NCBI GenBank assembly: GCA_030528645.1
Contig: JAUMYM010000001.1
Location: 1 to 60,246 of the forward strand
Direction of reading: 5' to 3'
Length of the DNA stretch: 60,246 nucleotides
Source: Erysipelotrichaceae bacterium
GTDB lineage: Bacteria > Bacillota_I > Bacilli_A > Erysipelotrichales > Erysipelotrichaceae
This document shows positions 30,912-38,286 of this stretch, piece after piece. A program made the translations under genes and the position numbers. How positions within the stretch are numbered: the stretch's first letter is position 1; every line of letters begins with the position of its first letter. The notes beneath the pieces are model-generated. The model worked only from the letters and a program-made list of their open reading frames with translations. It was not told the DNA's origin and did not search any database.

Positions 30912-32036
30912 ATGAAAAAATTACTAGCATTACTTATAACCGGATTTCTTGTTTTACAAGGCTGTAGTCGTACACCAAAGCAAGCAAACAATGTAGATGA
31001 AGATAAAATTACAATTGTAACAACCATCTTCCCTCAATACGACTTTACAAGACAAATTGTCAAAGACAAAGCAAATGTCATTATGTTATTAAAACCGGGA
31101 GCTGAAAGTCATACCTACGAACCAACTCCACAAGACATTAAAACTATTCAAGAAGCAGACTTATTTATCTATACAGGTGGTGAAAATGACGTTTGGATTG
31201 AAAGCATCTTTGAAGGATTAGAGAAACAACCACATACTTTAAAATTAATTGATGTGGTACATGTTGTAGAAGAAGAATTAGTAGAAGGTATGCAACATGA
31301 CCACGACCATGACCATGGACATGGTGACCACGATCATGGACACAAAGAAGATGATCACAGTCACGACGATCACAATCACAGTCATGATGAGCATGAACAT
31401 GACGAACACAACCACAGTCATGATGAGCATGAACATGGTGACCACGATCATAATCACGATAAAAAACAGGATGCACCTACAAAAAGTAATGTGGTTGAAT
31501 TAACAGGTGAAATCGATGAACACGTTTGGACTAGTGTTGTCAATGCGATGACAATTGTTGAATCGATCACAGAGGAATTAGTAGAACTTGATGAAAAAAA
31601 TAAAGACTTTTATTTAGAAAACAGTAAAAACTACTTAGAAGAGTTAAAAGCTGTAGATGCACAAATTAAAGATGTCGTGAAAAACAGCAAATCAAAAACA
31701 GTAATCTTTGGAGATCGTTTCCCATTTCGATATTTTGCAGATGAATATGGACTAGAATACTATGCAGCCTTTTCAGGATGTTCAAACGACTCAGAAGCAA
31801 GTGCAGCAACTGTTTCTTTCTTAATTGATAAAGTACAAGAGCTTCAAGTTCCAGTTGTATTTACAATTGAACTTTCAAACGAAAAAATCGCAGACTCTAT
31901 CGTTGAAGCAACAAATACAAAGAAATTAGTATTAAATTCAGCACATAATGTAACACCTGATGAATTTGAACAAGGTATTACTTATGTTGATATTATGAAA
32001 CAAAACGTTGAAGTATTAAAAAAAGCATTGAATTAG
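30912..32036 (+). CDS. znuA: Zinc ABC transporter substrate-binding lipoprotein with long His-rich loop
   Basis: A 374-residue cluster A-I metal-binding lipoprotein (lipobox LQGC, Cys18) that captures zinc outside the cell for the ZnuCB importer. Start at 30912 with TAGGAGG upstream. PQYDFTRQIV, PGAESHTYEPTPQDI (His ligand), DEHVWTS (His ligand) and FGDRFPFRYFADEYGL are family motifs. Residues ~129-186 form an exceptional His/Asp/Glu loop with about 25 histidines, including the decamer HNHSHDEHEH twice, typical of zinc rather than manganese binding proteins. Confidence 0.94.
   Translation: MKKLLALLITGFLVLQGCSRTPKQANNVDEDKITIVTTIFPQYDFTRQIVKDKANVIMLLKPGAESHTYEPTPQDIKTIQEADLFIYTGGENDVWIESIFEGLEKQPHTLKLIDVVHVVEEELVEGMQHDHDHDHGHGDHDHGHKEDDHSHDDHNHSHDEHEHDEHNHSHDEHEHGDHDHNHDKKQDAPTKSNVVELTGEIDEHVWTSVVNAMTIVESITEELVELDEKNKDFYLENSKNYLEELKAVDAQIKDVVKNSKSKTVIFGDRFPFRYFADEYGLEYYAAFSGCSNDSEASAATVSFLIDKVQELQVPVVFTIELSNEKIADSIVEATNTKKLVLNSAHNVTPDEFEQGITYVDIMKQNVEVLKKALN
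31296..31470 (+). repeat. Low-complexity His/Asp-coding repeat in znuA
   Basis: Degenerate tandem repeats built on CAT/CAC and GAT/GAC codons, including a near-exact duplication coding for HNHSHDEHEH. Such repeats can change length by slippage. The reverse strand is also open here but only as a shadow. Confidence 0.8.
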
Positions 32037-32050
32037 TTAAAGGAGAATCT

Positions 32051-32761
32051 ATGAGTTTAATTAGATGTGAAAACCTAGCATATGCATATGATGGACATAT
32101 TGCTGTTAAAGATTTAAACTTTTCAATTGAAGATGGCGACTATGTTTGCATTGTCGGAGAAAATGGTGCTGGGAAAAGCACATTAATTAAAGGCATCCTC
32201 AATTTAAAGAAACCTATAAGTGGTAGTTATACCCTAAGCAATCATATTAAACGTAATCAAATTGGATACTTACCACAACAAAGTTTAAATCAAAAAGACT
32301 TTCCGGCTAGTGTTTATGAAGTTGTATTATCAGGATGTTTAAATCGTTTAGGACATTTACCATTTTATCGCAAAAAAGATAAACAATTAGTTCAACACTA
32401 TCTTGAAGTTTTACAAATCAGTCATTTAAAACACAAATGCTTTAAAGAATTATCCGGTGGACAACAACAACGTGTTTTACTCGCTCGCTGTTTATGTGCC
32501 AGTGATAAATTAATTATTTTAGATGAACCTACAGCGGGATTAGACCCAATTATGAGTCAAGAACTCTATCAAATTATTCGTAAAATTAACAAAGAGCTAC
32601 ACACAACAATCCTTATGGTTTCACACGATATTAAACAAGCCGTAAACCAAGCAGATAAAATCTTACACATCAACTATCAACAACTATTCTTTGGTACTAC
32701 ACAAGAATACATCGAAAGTCCAATCGGACAATCATTCATTGGAGGATCGAACCATGCTTAA
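32051..32761 (+). CDS. znuC: Zinc ABC transporter ATP-binding protein
   Basis: A 236-residue ATPase with Walker A GENGAGKST, signature LSGGQQQRV, Walker B LIILDEPTAGLD and H-loop VSHDI. Follows znuA by 14 bp with an AAAGGAGA site and overlaps znuB by 8 bp. Powers zinc import with ZnuA and ZnuB. Confidence 0.94.
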   Translation: MSLIRCENLAYAYDGHIAVKDLNFSIEDGDYVCIVGENGAGKSTLIKGILNLKKPISGSYTLSNHIKRNQIGYLPQQSLNQKDFPASVYEVVLSGCLNRLGHLPFYRKKDKQLVQHYLEVLQISHLKHKCFKELSGGQQQRVLLARCLCASDKLIILDEPTAGLDPIMSQELYQIIRKINKELHTTILMVSHDIKQAVNQADKILHINYQQLFFGTTQEYIESPIGQSFIGGSNHA

Positions 32762-33584
32762 CGTGTTATTTGAAATGTTTAATTATCCCTTTATGACAAG
32801 AGCCTTCATCGTAGGAATCTTAATTTCCTTATGTTGTTCCTTACTTGGAGTCTCACTTGTCTTAAAGAAATACGCTATGATTGGAGATGGATTATCTCAC
32901 GTAGGCTTTGGTTCTTTAGCAGTAGCAAGTGTATTGAATTTATCTCCCCTATATGTATCTATTCCGATTGTAGTCTTAGCTGCCTTTTTACTACTACGTA
33001 TCTCAGATAGTTCAAAAATCAAAGGTGACTCTGCCATTGCCATTATTTCAACAGGATCCCTTGCCATTGGGGTAATGGTAATCTCTATGACACGAGGTAT
33101 GAATACAGAAGTATGCAATTACTTATTTGGATCGATCTTAAGTATGACAAAAAGTGATGTAAACTTAAGCATTCTGCTTTCAATCGTTGTTTTAGTAACT
33201 TTTATCTTATTTTATAATCGTATCTTTGCCGTTACCTTTGATGAAAACTTCGCCAAAGCAACAGGTACAAATGCCTCTGCATATAATATGTTGATTGCGA
33301 TATTAACAGCCTTAGTCATTGTCCTTGGTATGCGTATGATGGGATCACTACTCATCACAAGCTTAATTGTATTTCCAGCTTTGACATCTATGCGTCTTGC
33401 GAAAAACTTTAAAGCGGTTATTATTAACTCTTCTATAATTTCTGTGATTTCATTAATCATCGGTATGAGTGTATCTTATCTTTATGCAACGCCAACAGGT
33501 GCTAGTATCGTATTATGTCATATTGTCTTTTTCATTATTTATTCTATAATTAATGTAATTAAAGGTGGAATCATTCATGGTTAA
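32754..33584 (+). CDS. znuB: Zinc ABC transporter permease (ABC-3 family)
   Basis: A 276-residue ABC-3 family permease with about eight helices (KYAMIGDGLSHVGFGSLAV, MRMMGSLLITSLIVFPALTSMRL are family-typical). Start at 32754 (MLNVLFEMF) set by GGAGG at 32741-32745 within znuC. Overlaps the next lipoprotein gene by 8 bp. Confidence 0.94.
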   Translation: MLNVLFEMFNYPFMTRAFIVGILISLCCSLLGVSLVLKKYAMIGDGLSHVGFGSLAVASVLNLSPLYVSIPIVVLAAFLLLRISDSSKIKGDSAIAIISTGSLAIGVMVISMTRGMNTEVCNYLFGSILSMTKSDVNLSILLSIVVLVTFILFYNRIFAVTFDENFAKATGTNASAYNMLIAILTALVIVLGMRMMGSLLITSLIVFPALTSMRLAKNFKAVIINSSIISVISLIIGMSVSYLYATPTGASIVLCHIVFFIIYSIINVIKGGIIHG

Positions 33585-34122
33585 AAAATTACTATTGATT
33601 TTCATACTCTTACTTAGTGCATGTAGTGAACAGCCTAAAAAACAAGGCTTTAACATCGCTCCAGATTATGAAAAACAATTAACAAACTACCAAAAAAACT
33701 CAAAAGAACAAAATAACATCAGTGTTCCCTTAATGACCAATGAAATCCATAAAACGGTTGATTCCAATGTCATTGTGGTCACTGAAAAGCTCTACTTATC
33801 ACAAATCAATGATATCTACTATAACTTTTCAGACTATGAAAATAAAACCATTGTTGTAGAAGGTATGTATACCCTTTTTAGCAATGAAGATAAATCAAAA
33901 GTAGTACCGGTCGTCTTTCGAGAAGGACCGGGATGTTGTGGTAATGATGGATGGGGAGGTTTCTTACTCAACATTGAGCCACAAGATTTACCTGATAAAG
34001 AATGGATTAAGGTTACAGGAAAACCCTACTTAGAAAAAGAAGATGGTTATACAAACTTATTTTTAGAAGTAGAATCCATTGAAGTAACACTCCCTCGTGG
34101 AAAAGAGTTTGTAACACATTAA
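33577..34122 (+). CDS. Zinc-operon lipoprotein with CC-containing OB-fold-like domain
   Basis: A 181-residue lipoprotein (lipobox LLSAC, Cys16). Start at 33577 (MVKKLL) with AAGGTGG 8 bp upstream, overlapping znuB by 8 bp (ATGGTTAA). The mature part ends in a domain of the form IVVEGMYTLF...VPVVFREGPGCCGNDGWGG...WIKVTGKPY, with adjacent Cys120-Cys121. The pattern recalls the C-terminal CC-containing domain of TIGR03943/DUF1980 proteins, which accompany zinc transport genes in other Firmicutes; this similarity is from memory and should be tested. Likely a surface zinc accessory protein. Confidence 0.7.
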   Translation: MVKKLLLIFILLLSACSEQPKKQGFNIAPDYEKQLTNYQKNSKEQNNISVPLMTNEIHKTVDSNVIVVTEKLYLSQINDIYYNFSDYENKTIVVEGMYTLFSNEDKSKVVPVVFREGPGCCGNDGWGGFLLNIEPQDLPDKEWIKVTGKPYLEKEDGYTNLFLEVESIEVTLPRGKEFVTH

Positions 34123-34147
34123 AAAAGGACTTGAATGTCCTTTTATT
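34123..34147. terminator. Bidirectional terminator after the zinc operon
   Basis: AAAAGGAC-TTGAAT-GTCCTTTT with A-run before and T-run after, between convergent stops at 34122 and 34143. Confidence 0.8.
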
Positions 34148-35648
34148 TTTTTATAAAACGATAAGCCTTATAAGGATACTGTGTTTGTAACACCTCAACA
34201 AACGCCTTAAATGACTTTAACTGCATTCCCTTTTCTAAAATAGGAATCGCTATACAATCAACATAAGGATGATCTTTATACGCCTCTAAAAGATCCAACG
34301 CATTGATATTTTCATTATGAACACGTTGTATAAAACGAATATGACTGGAAGTATTTGCTTGTAAAGATTGAAGTACTTCTTGTTTTATCTCTTTATGAAA
34401 AATAATGTTACTTTCATAATCAATGCAATCTAAATACTTATAACTATATGGATATAAACACTCATCATATAGTTTTTGTATTACTGCTTTACGATCTTCA
34501 ATTAGCTTAATAGCCAATTCTGTATATAAAGATACTTGTTCATCTGTATTTACAATCACTTCTACAAGTTGTCCTTTTACTACCTCTTCCTTTTGAAAAA
34601 TGACTTGATTGCTATGGTCCATCGCAAAACGATACACCGCATCAGAAAGAGGAAAACTTTGCATTGGATACACCAAGACCGGATTTTTAAAGCAAGATCC
34701 CATTCCATCTTTTTCCAATAGAATCTCCAATAAAACTTCATGAATACAATCCATTTCTGCTTGAAGATCTTGATATGTAAATGCCATTGTTTCCTGTGCA
34801 ATCATACACTTCTTTTTCTCTAATGTAGTATCTACTGTAACATCAAACTGTAAGATACACTTAGGATGCTTAATGCCATAATAAGTTGGATAGTTAATTC
34901 CAAAAATAAACATTTCCAAATGTTTTTTTAATGTTTCTTTACTTACTTGATCCTTCTTAACAAAAGCGGCTAAATAACGATCAAAATGCTTAAAGATTAA
35001 AGGTTGATTCCATTCATACTGCACAATATTAATAAAGTTAATCAATTGGTGTAAGAAGGAATCCACATGTTTAGCCGGCTTGGCAAAGACTTGATGTTCA
35101 ATTCCCAACCCCAGATTCATCAAAGTCTCTAAATTAAAACAAGCTTGATTAAAACTTAAAGTATCTAAATTCTTTACTTCTAAATATCCCTTTTCAATCG
35201 CCGTAACAACATCATTTGTAAAGACATCATTCATCCAATAATTATGTACAATCAATTTCGCATTGTAATCCGATAAGCCACCGGTAGAAAGATTAATACA
35301 ACTGGAATCACTAAAGTATTCATTTACAATACGCTTAAATTGTTCAACACTGGACTTCATATTACGCTTTTTCTCACGATTTTTGCGATATAAAATATAC
35401 TTTTTCGCAACATTGCCATATCCGCAAAATCCTAGTACAGACTCTACACTATCCTGAATATCTTCAACCGCAATACTATGATCAACAATTTTACTTGCAA
35501 AATCTGCCGTCACTTTTAAAGCTAAAACATCAATCACATCTTTTGAATATTCAATATTTGTTGCAATAAAAGCCTTTGTAATCGCATCAATAATTTTATC
35601 TAGCTTAAACTCACTAATGGAACCATCACGTTTAATCACTTTATACAT
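34143..35648 (-). CDS. Degenerate class III ribonucleotide reductase (NrdD)-like protein with ATP-cone, no glycyl-radical domain
   Basis: A 501-residue protein; intact NrdD is usually about 700 or more. Residues 1-92 are an ATP-cone (MYKVIKRDGSISEF..., ending GNVAKKYILYRKNREKKR), the nucleotide-sensing module. Residues ~115-330 follow the NrdD barrel: a degraded IHIHD segment (LEVKNLD), PAKHVDSFLHQLINFINIVQ, FDRYLAAFVKKD, MFIFGINYPT, KDGMGSCFKNPVLVYPM. The catalytic-Cys segment expected next (SMCCRL in NrdD, then GSIGVVTINL) is absent; weak homology resumes at ELAIKLIEDRK and LYPYSYKYL. The protein ends (FVEVLQTQYPYKAYRFIKK) just where the zinc finger and glycyl-radical domain (RVxGY) should begin. 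The frame is clean and the gene is coupled to the MarR-radical-SAM gene, 2 bp away. Probably a non-catalytic, nucleotide-binding protein. Confidence 0.8.
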   Translation of the reverse strand: MYKVIKRDGSISEFKLDKIIDAITKAFIATNIEYSKDVIDVLALKVTADFASKIVDHSIAVEDIQDSVESVLGFCGYGNVAKKYILYRKNREKKRNMKSSVEQFKRIVNEYFSDSSCINLSTGGLSDYNAKLIVHNYWMNDVFTNDVVTAIEKGYLEVKNLDTLSFNQACFNLETLMNLGLGIEHQVFAKPAKHVDSFLHQLINFINIVQYEWNQPLIFKHFDRYLAAFVKKDQVSKETLKKHLEMFIFGINYPTYYGIKHPKCILQFDVTVDTTLEKKKCMIAQETMAFTYQDLQAEMDCIHEVLLEILLEKDGMGSCFKNPVLVYPMQSFPLSDAVYRFAMDHSNQVIFQKEEVVKGQLVEVIVNTDEQVSLYTELAIKLIEDRKAVIQKLYDECLYPYSYKYLDCIDYESNIIFHKEIKQEVLQSLQANTSSHIRFIQRVHNENINALDLLEAYKDHPYVDCIAIPILEKGMQLKSFKAFVEVLQTQYPYKAYRFIKK

Positions 35649-35650
35649 AA

Positions 35651-36727
35651 CTACCCTCTTACTTCTAAGCCTGTTTGCTTTAACTCTTCTATACTATAAC
35701 CATCTTCCTGATACATACAATCACAATAGATGTAATAATGATCTTGTATCCACATGGATATATCCTTTAAATCTTTTAAAGTATGCAGTTGTCTATGTGC
35801 TATTGTTTTAAATTCATAGTCAATCCCACTATGTTTAATAAGTGAAATAGCTTGATCAATAATCTCTAAATTAAATTCTTCACTTAAAAGTCCTGATGTT
35901 TCAAGATACTTCTCTTTACTATTAACAATATCCATACTGATATAATCCACTAAGTGATTCTCTAAAATCTGTTTTAATACACTGATATTATGTCCATTGG
36001 TCTCTAACTTAATTTTATAATTCATCTTCCTTAAAGCATTTAAAAACTCTACAATACCTTGCTGGATCAAAGGCTCTCCACCTTTGATTGTCACACTTTG
36101 AATACTACCTTGTTTCTCTTGTAAATATTGTAAAACATCTTCACTCTTTAACGTTTCATCTACTTGTTTTTTAGTATGTTGATGCTTAAGACGAGTATAA
36201 CTACACTTATAATTATTATCAGCCAGGTAGATGGTTGTATTTAAGTAACCATCATATTCCTTTAAATTAAACGCATCCATATCAACAATTAACACATCAA
36301 TCTTATAATCAAATGTATTCACAAGCGAATGATATGCCAAAGCATCCATAAGCTCAATACAGTGTTGTTGATTTAAATCTCCAATCACTAAATCTTTTGT
36401 CTTATTGAGTATTTGATAAAAATCCTTCATTAACATTTCCGCTTTGCTTGTTGTATATAATCGTTTAATACGCTTATCTTGACGATCATTTTCAATATAA
36501 ATCAACTTCGCATCTTCTAATTTACCAATACTCTTTGTCGTTGTTCCTTTATCAAAAGCCCCCATAGTCGTTAACTCTTGCATTTTCAAACCTTGATGTT
36601 CATTGATAAACAATAAAAACAAAAGCTGACCGGCTCCTATGTTATATTTAAGAAGATTTTGGTCAAGATGCTTTTGTGTTAAGCGATATAGAATGGAGAT
36701 ATTCATTAAAAAATCTTTATTTGGCAT
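35651..36727 (-). CDS. MarR-type HTH fused to radical-SAM (NrdG-like) domain with lost cluster cysteines
   Basis: A 358-residue fusion. Residues ~1-135 are a MarR winged helix (HQGLKMQELTTMGAFDKGTT, then IENDRQDKRIKRLYTT as the wing). Residues ~140-358 resemble activases of anaerobic ribonucleotide reductase (TIGR02495 type): TIKGGEPLIQ (GGEP at 216-219), KLETNGHN, VDYISMDI. The cluster motif CxxxCxxC is replaced by N171-NYK-C175-SY-T178, so only the middle Cys remains and a [4Fe-4S] cluster is unlikely. The gene starts after GAGGAAATT and is followed 2 bp later by the NrdD-like gene. Read together: a DNA-binding regulator derived from an RNR activase. Function unproven. Confidence 0.82.
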   Translation of the reverse strand: MPNKDFLMNISILYRLTQKHLDQNLLKYNIGAGQLLFLLFINEHQGLKMQELTTMGAFDKGTTTKSIGKLEDAKLIYIENDRQDKRIKRLYTTSKAEMLMKDFYQILNKTKDLVIGDLNQQHCIELMDALAYHSLVNTFDYKIDVLIVDMDAFNLKEYDGYLNTTIYLADNNYKCSYTRLKHQHTKKQVDETLKSEDVLQYLQEKQGSIQSVTIKGGEPLIQQGIVEFLNALRKMNYKIKLETNGHNISVLKQILENHLVDYISMDIVNSKEKYLETSGLLSEEFNLEIIDQAISLIKHSGIDYEFKTIAHRQLHTLKDLKDISMWIQDHYYIYCDCMYQEDGYSIEELKQTGLEVRG

Positions 36728-36742
36728 AATTTCCTCAAATCT

Positions 36743-36762
36743 ATTATAAACTATTGTATAAT
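36743..36762. promoter_or_regulatory. Divergent -10 boxes between MarR fusion and tRNA-binding gene
   Basis: TATAAT on the - strand at 36743-36748 and on the + strand at 36757-36762, with poor -35 boxes. AT-rich symmetric sequence here could hold a MarR operator, but no long perfect palindrome is seen. Confidence 0.4.
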
Positions 36763-36787
36763 GAATATAACATAAAGAGGTGAAAAT

Positions 36788-37132
36788 ATGGAATTAAAAA
36801 AAGATATTGATTTTGAAGTATTTGAACAACTAGACATACGTGTTGGAACGATTACAAAATGTGAAAAACATCCGGATGCCGATCGCTTACTCGTATTTCA
36901 AGTAGACTTTAAAGACTTCCAAAGACAAATCTTAAGTAGTATTGCAATGCATTATCCAAACTGTGAAGCCTTAGTTGGTAAACAAGTTGTAGCCATTTTA
37001 AACTTAAAACCTAGAAAATTAAGAGGCTTACTATCACATGGAATGTTGTTGTGTGCCGAAAATGAAGAAGATACAATGTTATCACTTGTTTCAACACTAG
37101 AAAAAGTAGAAGACGGATTATTTGTTGCATAA
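36788..37132 (+). CDS. Free-standing tRNA-binding (EMAP/MetRS-C-like OB-fold) protein
   Basis: A 114-residue single-domain protein with the tRNA-binding OB-fold of the MetRS C-terminus, CsaA and Arc1p: FEQLDIRVGTITKCEKHPDADRL, then VGKQVVAILNLKPRKLRG and LSHGMLLCAENE. Closer to the MetRS beta-subunit type than to CsaA by LKPRKLRGxxSHGMLL. Likely binds tRNA or assists a synthetase. Strong AGAGGTG site; single gene with its own terminator. Confidence 0.88.
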   Translation: MELKKDIDFEVFEQLDIRVGTITKCEKHPDADRLLVFQVDFKDFQRQILSSIAMHYPNCEALVGKQVVAILNLKPRKLRGLLSHGMLLCAENEEDTMLSLVSTLEKVEDGLFVA

Positions 37133-37164
37133 AAAAAAGGTTGATTTCAAATCAACCTTTTATC
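37131..37164. terminator. Bidirectional terminator
   Basis: GGTTGATTT-C-AAATCAACC (37139-37157) flanked by eight A and TTTT, between convergent stops at 37132 and 37171. Confidence 0.85.
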
Positions 37165-37170
37165 TTGTCT

Positions 37171-38208
37171 TTATTTTACTTCTTTTACTGCTTTTGTAGT
37201 AGCTTCTAATGCTTTTAAGTAGCCACCAACTTTAATTGTCAATGATGTTTTGAAATCTTCAGCAGTAGGAACTGTCTTGTCATCTACTGGTAAAGCTAAT
37301 ACATCAGCAACTGTTTTACCAACTGCGTATTCTTCTAATACAGCAATTTGTTCAAACCATTCTTTTTTGATTGGTGATGCTTCTTTCATACCATAAGCAT
37401 CGCCTTTTTCTTTCTTCGTAGGTGTTTGAAGTGCAGTTAAATCTTCTGTTAATTTACCAGCTGTATCAAATTTACCAGTGTTTTGAGCAACGTCAAATGT
37501 TGCATAAGCAATTGTACCATCTGCCTTTAAAGCAACAGTAGCCATTGTTGTATTCACTTGAATTTGACCTTCTTTTTCAGCTGTAGCTTCGGCATTTCTA
37601 AACTCTGTAATTGAACCTGTTGCAACAGAAGCAACTTCTTCTACTTCCACTAAGTTCTTACTAGCAACTTCTAATGATTTTAAATAACTACCAACTTTAA
37701 TTGTTAAAGAAGTTTTAAAATCTTCACCTGTAGGAACTGTTGTATCATCTACCGGTAATGCTAATACTTCAGCAATCGTTTTACCAATCGCAAATTCTTC
37801 TAATGCAGCAACTTGTTCATACCATTCTTTTTTGATTGGTGATGCTTCCTTCATACCATAAGCATCGCCTTTTTCTTTCTTTGTAGGTGTTTCAGCTGCT
37901 GTTTCAACTACTTTACCAGTCGCATCAAATTCACCTTTGTTTTGAGCTACATCCCAGTAAATACTAACGATTTTATCACCCTTTAGTACCACTGTACAAT
38001 ATGTAGTATCTGCTTGAACATAACCATTTTTGTCTGTTACTTCACTTCCTTTTAATGAAGTTACTGAACCTGTACCTACCGAATAAGTAGTCATTTCACT
38101 GCCTGAAGTTGTCTCTTCTGCAGTTGTAGTTGTAGTATCTGCTACTTTAGGTGATGTACAACCAACTAATGTTGCAGCTACTAATAAACATGCAAGTAAT
38201 TTTTTCAT
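37171..38208 (-). CDS. Lipoprotein made of two tandem ~140-residue repeats
   Basis: A 345-residue lipoprotein (lipobox LVGC, Cys17), a Thr-rich spacer (18-44), then two copies of one domain at about 45-182 and 196-336, offset by 155 residues. Each has a beta segment with DVAQNxGxFD, an identical stretch beginning TPTKKEKGDAYGMKEAS, and an end KTSLTIKVGxYLKxLE. Similar repeats occur in surface lipoproteins of anaerobic Firmicutes, sometimes near FMN-binding domain proteins; I do not know the function. Own promoter with TTGACT; terminator shared with the convergent gene. Confidence 0.8.
   Translation of the reverse strand: MKKLLACLLVAATLVGCTSPKVADTTTTTAEETTSGSEMTTYSVGTGSVTSLKGSEVTDKNGYVQADTTYCTVVLKGDKIVSIYWDVAQNKGEFDATGKVVETAAETPTKKEKGDAYGMKEASPIKKEWYEQVAALEEFAIGKTIAEVLALPVDDTTVPTGEDFKTSLTIKVGSYLKSLEVASKNLVEVEEVASVATGSITEFRNAEATAEKEGQIQVNTTMATVALKADGTIAYATFDVAQNTGKFDTAGKLTEDLTALQTPTKKEKGDAYGMKEASPIKKEWFEQIAVLEEYAVGKTVADVLALPVDDKTVPTAEDFKTSLTIKVGGYLKALEATTKAVKEVK
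37201..38076 (-). repeat. Tandem duplication inside the repeat lipoprotein gene
   Basis: Copy 1 spans about 37663-38076 and copy 2 about 37201-37623. The most conserved part codes for an identical stretch starting TPTKKEKG (residues 107 and 262). DNA identity is also high there, so homologous recombination between copies could change copy number. Confidence 0.75.
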
Positions 38209-38228
38209 AAATCTTCCTCCGCAACTTC

Positions 38229-38257
38229 ATTTTAAGGCTTTTAGACTGGTAAGTCAA
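38229..38257 (-). promoter_or_regulatory. Promoter of the repeat lipoprotein gene
   Basis: TTGACT (38252-38257), 17 bp, TAAAAT (38229-38234) on the - strand, 20 bp before the start. Confidence 0.75.
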
Positions 38258-38266
38258 TCAAGTTTT

Positions 38267-38283
38267 TTCACAATTCTTTCACA
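38267..38283 (-). promoter_or_regulatory. Direct repeat upstream of the repeat lipoprotein promoter
   Basis: TGTGAA-AGAAT-TGTGAA on the - strand, two hexamers 11 bp apart, ending 9 bp before the -35 box. Spacing and position fit an OmpR-family activator site (compare WalR, TGTWAH-N5-TGTWAH, one mismatch per half). Confidence 0.4.
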
Positions 38284-38286
38284 AAA

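Noticed and set aside
31296-31470. Repeat array that could be taken for CRISPR or a minisatellite
   Set aside because: Units are irregular, in frame and translate to the metal-binding loop of ZnuA; no constant repeat and unique spacer pattern.
31165-31476. Long reverse-strand frame rich in His, Arg and Asp opposite znuA
   Set aside because: Shadow of the CAT/CAC-GAT/GAC repeat coding the His-rich loop; no ribosome-binding site and no independent coding character.
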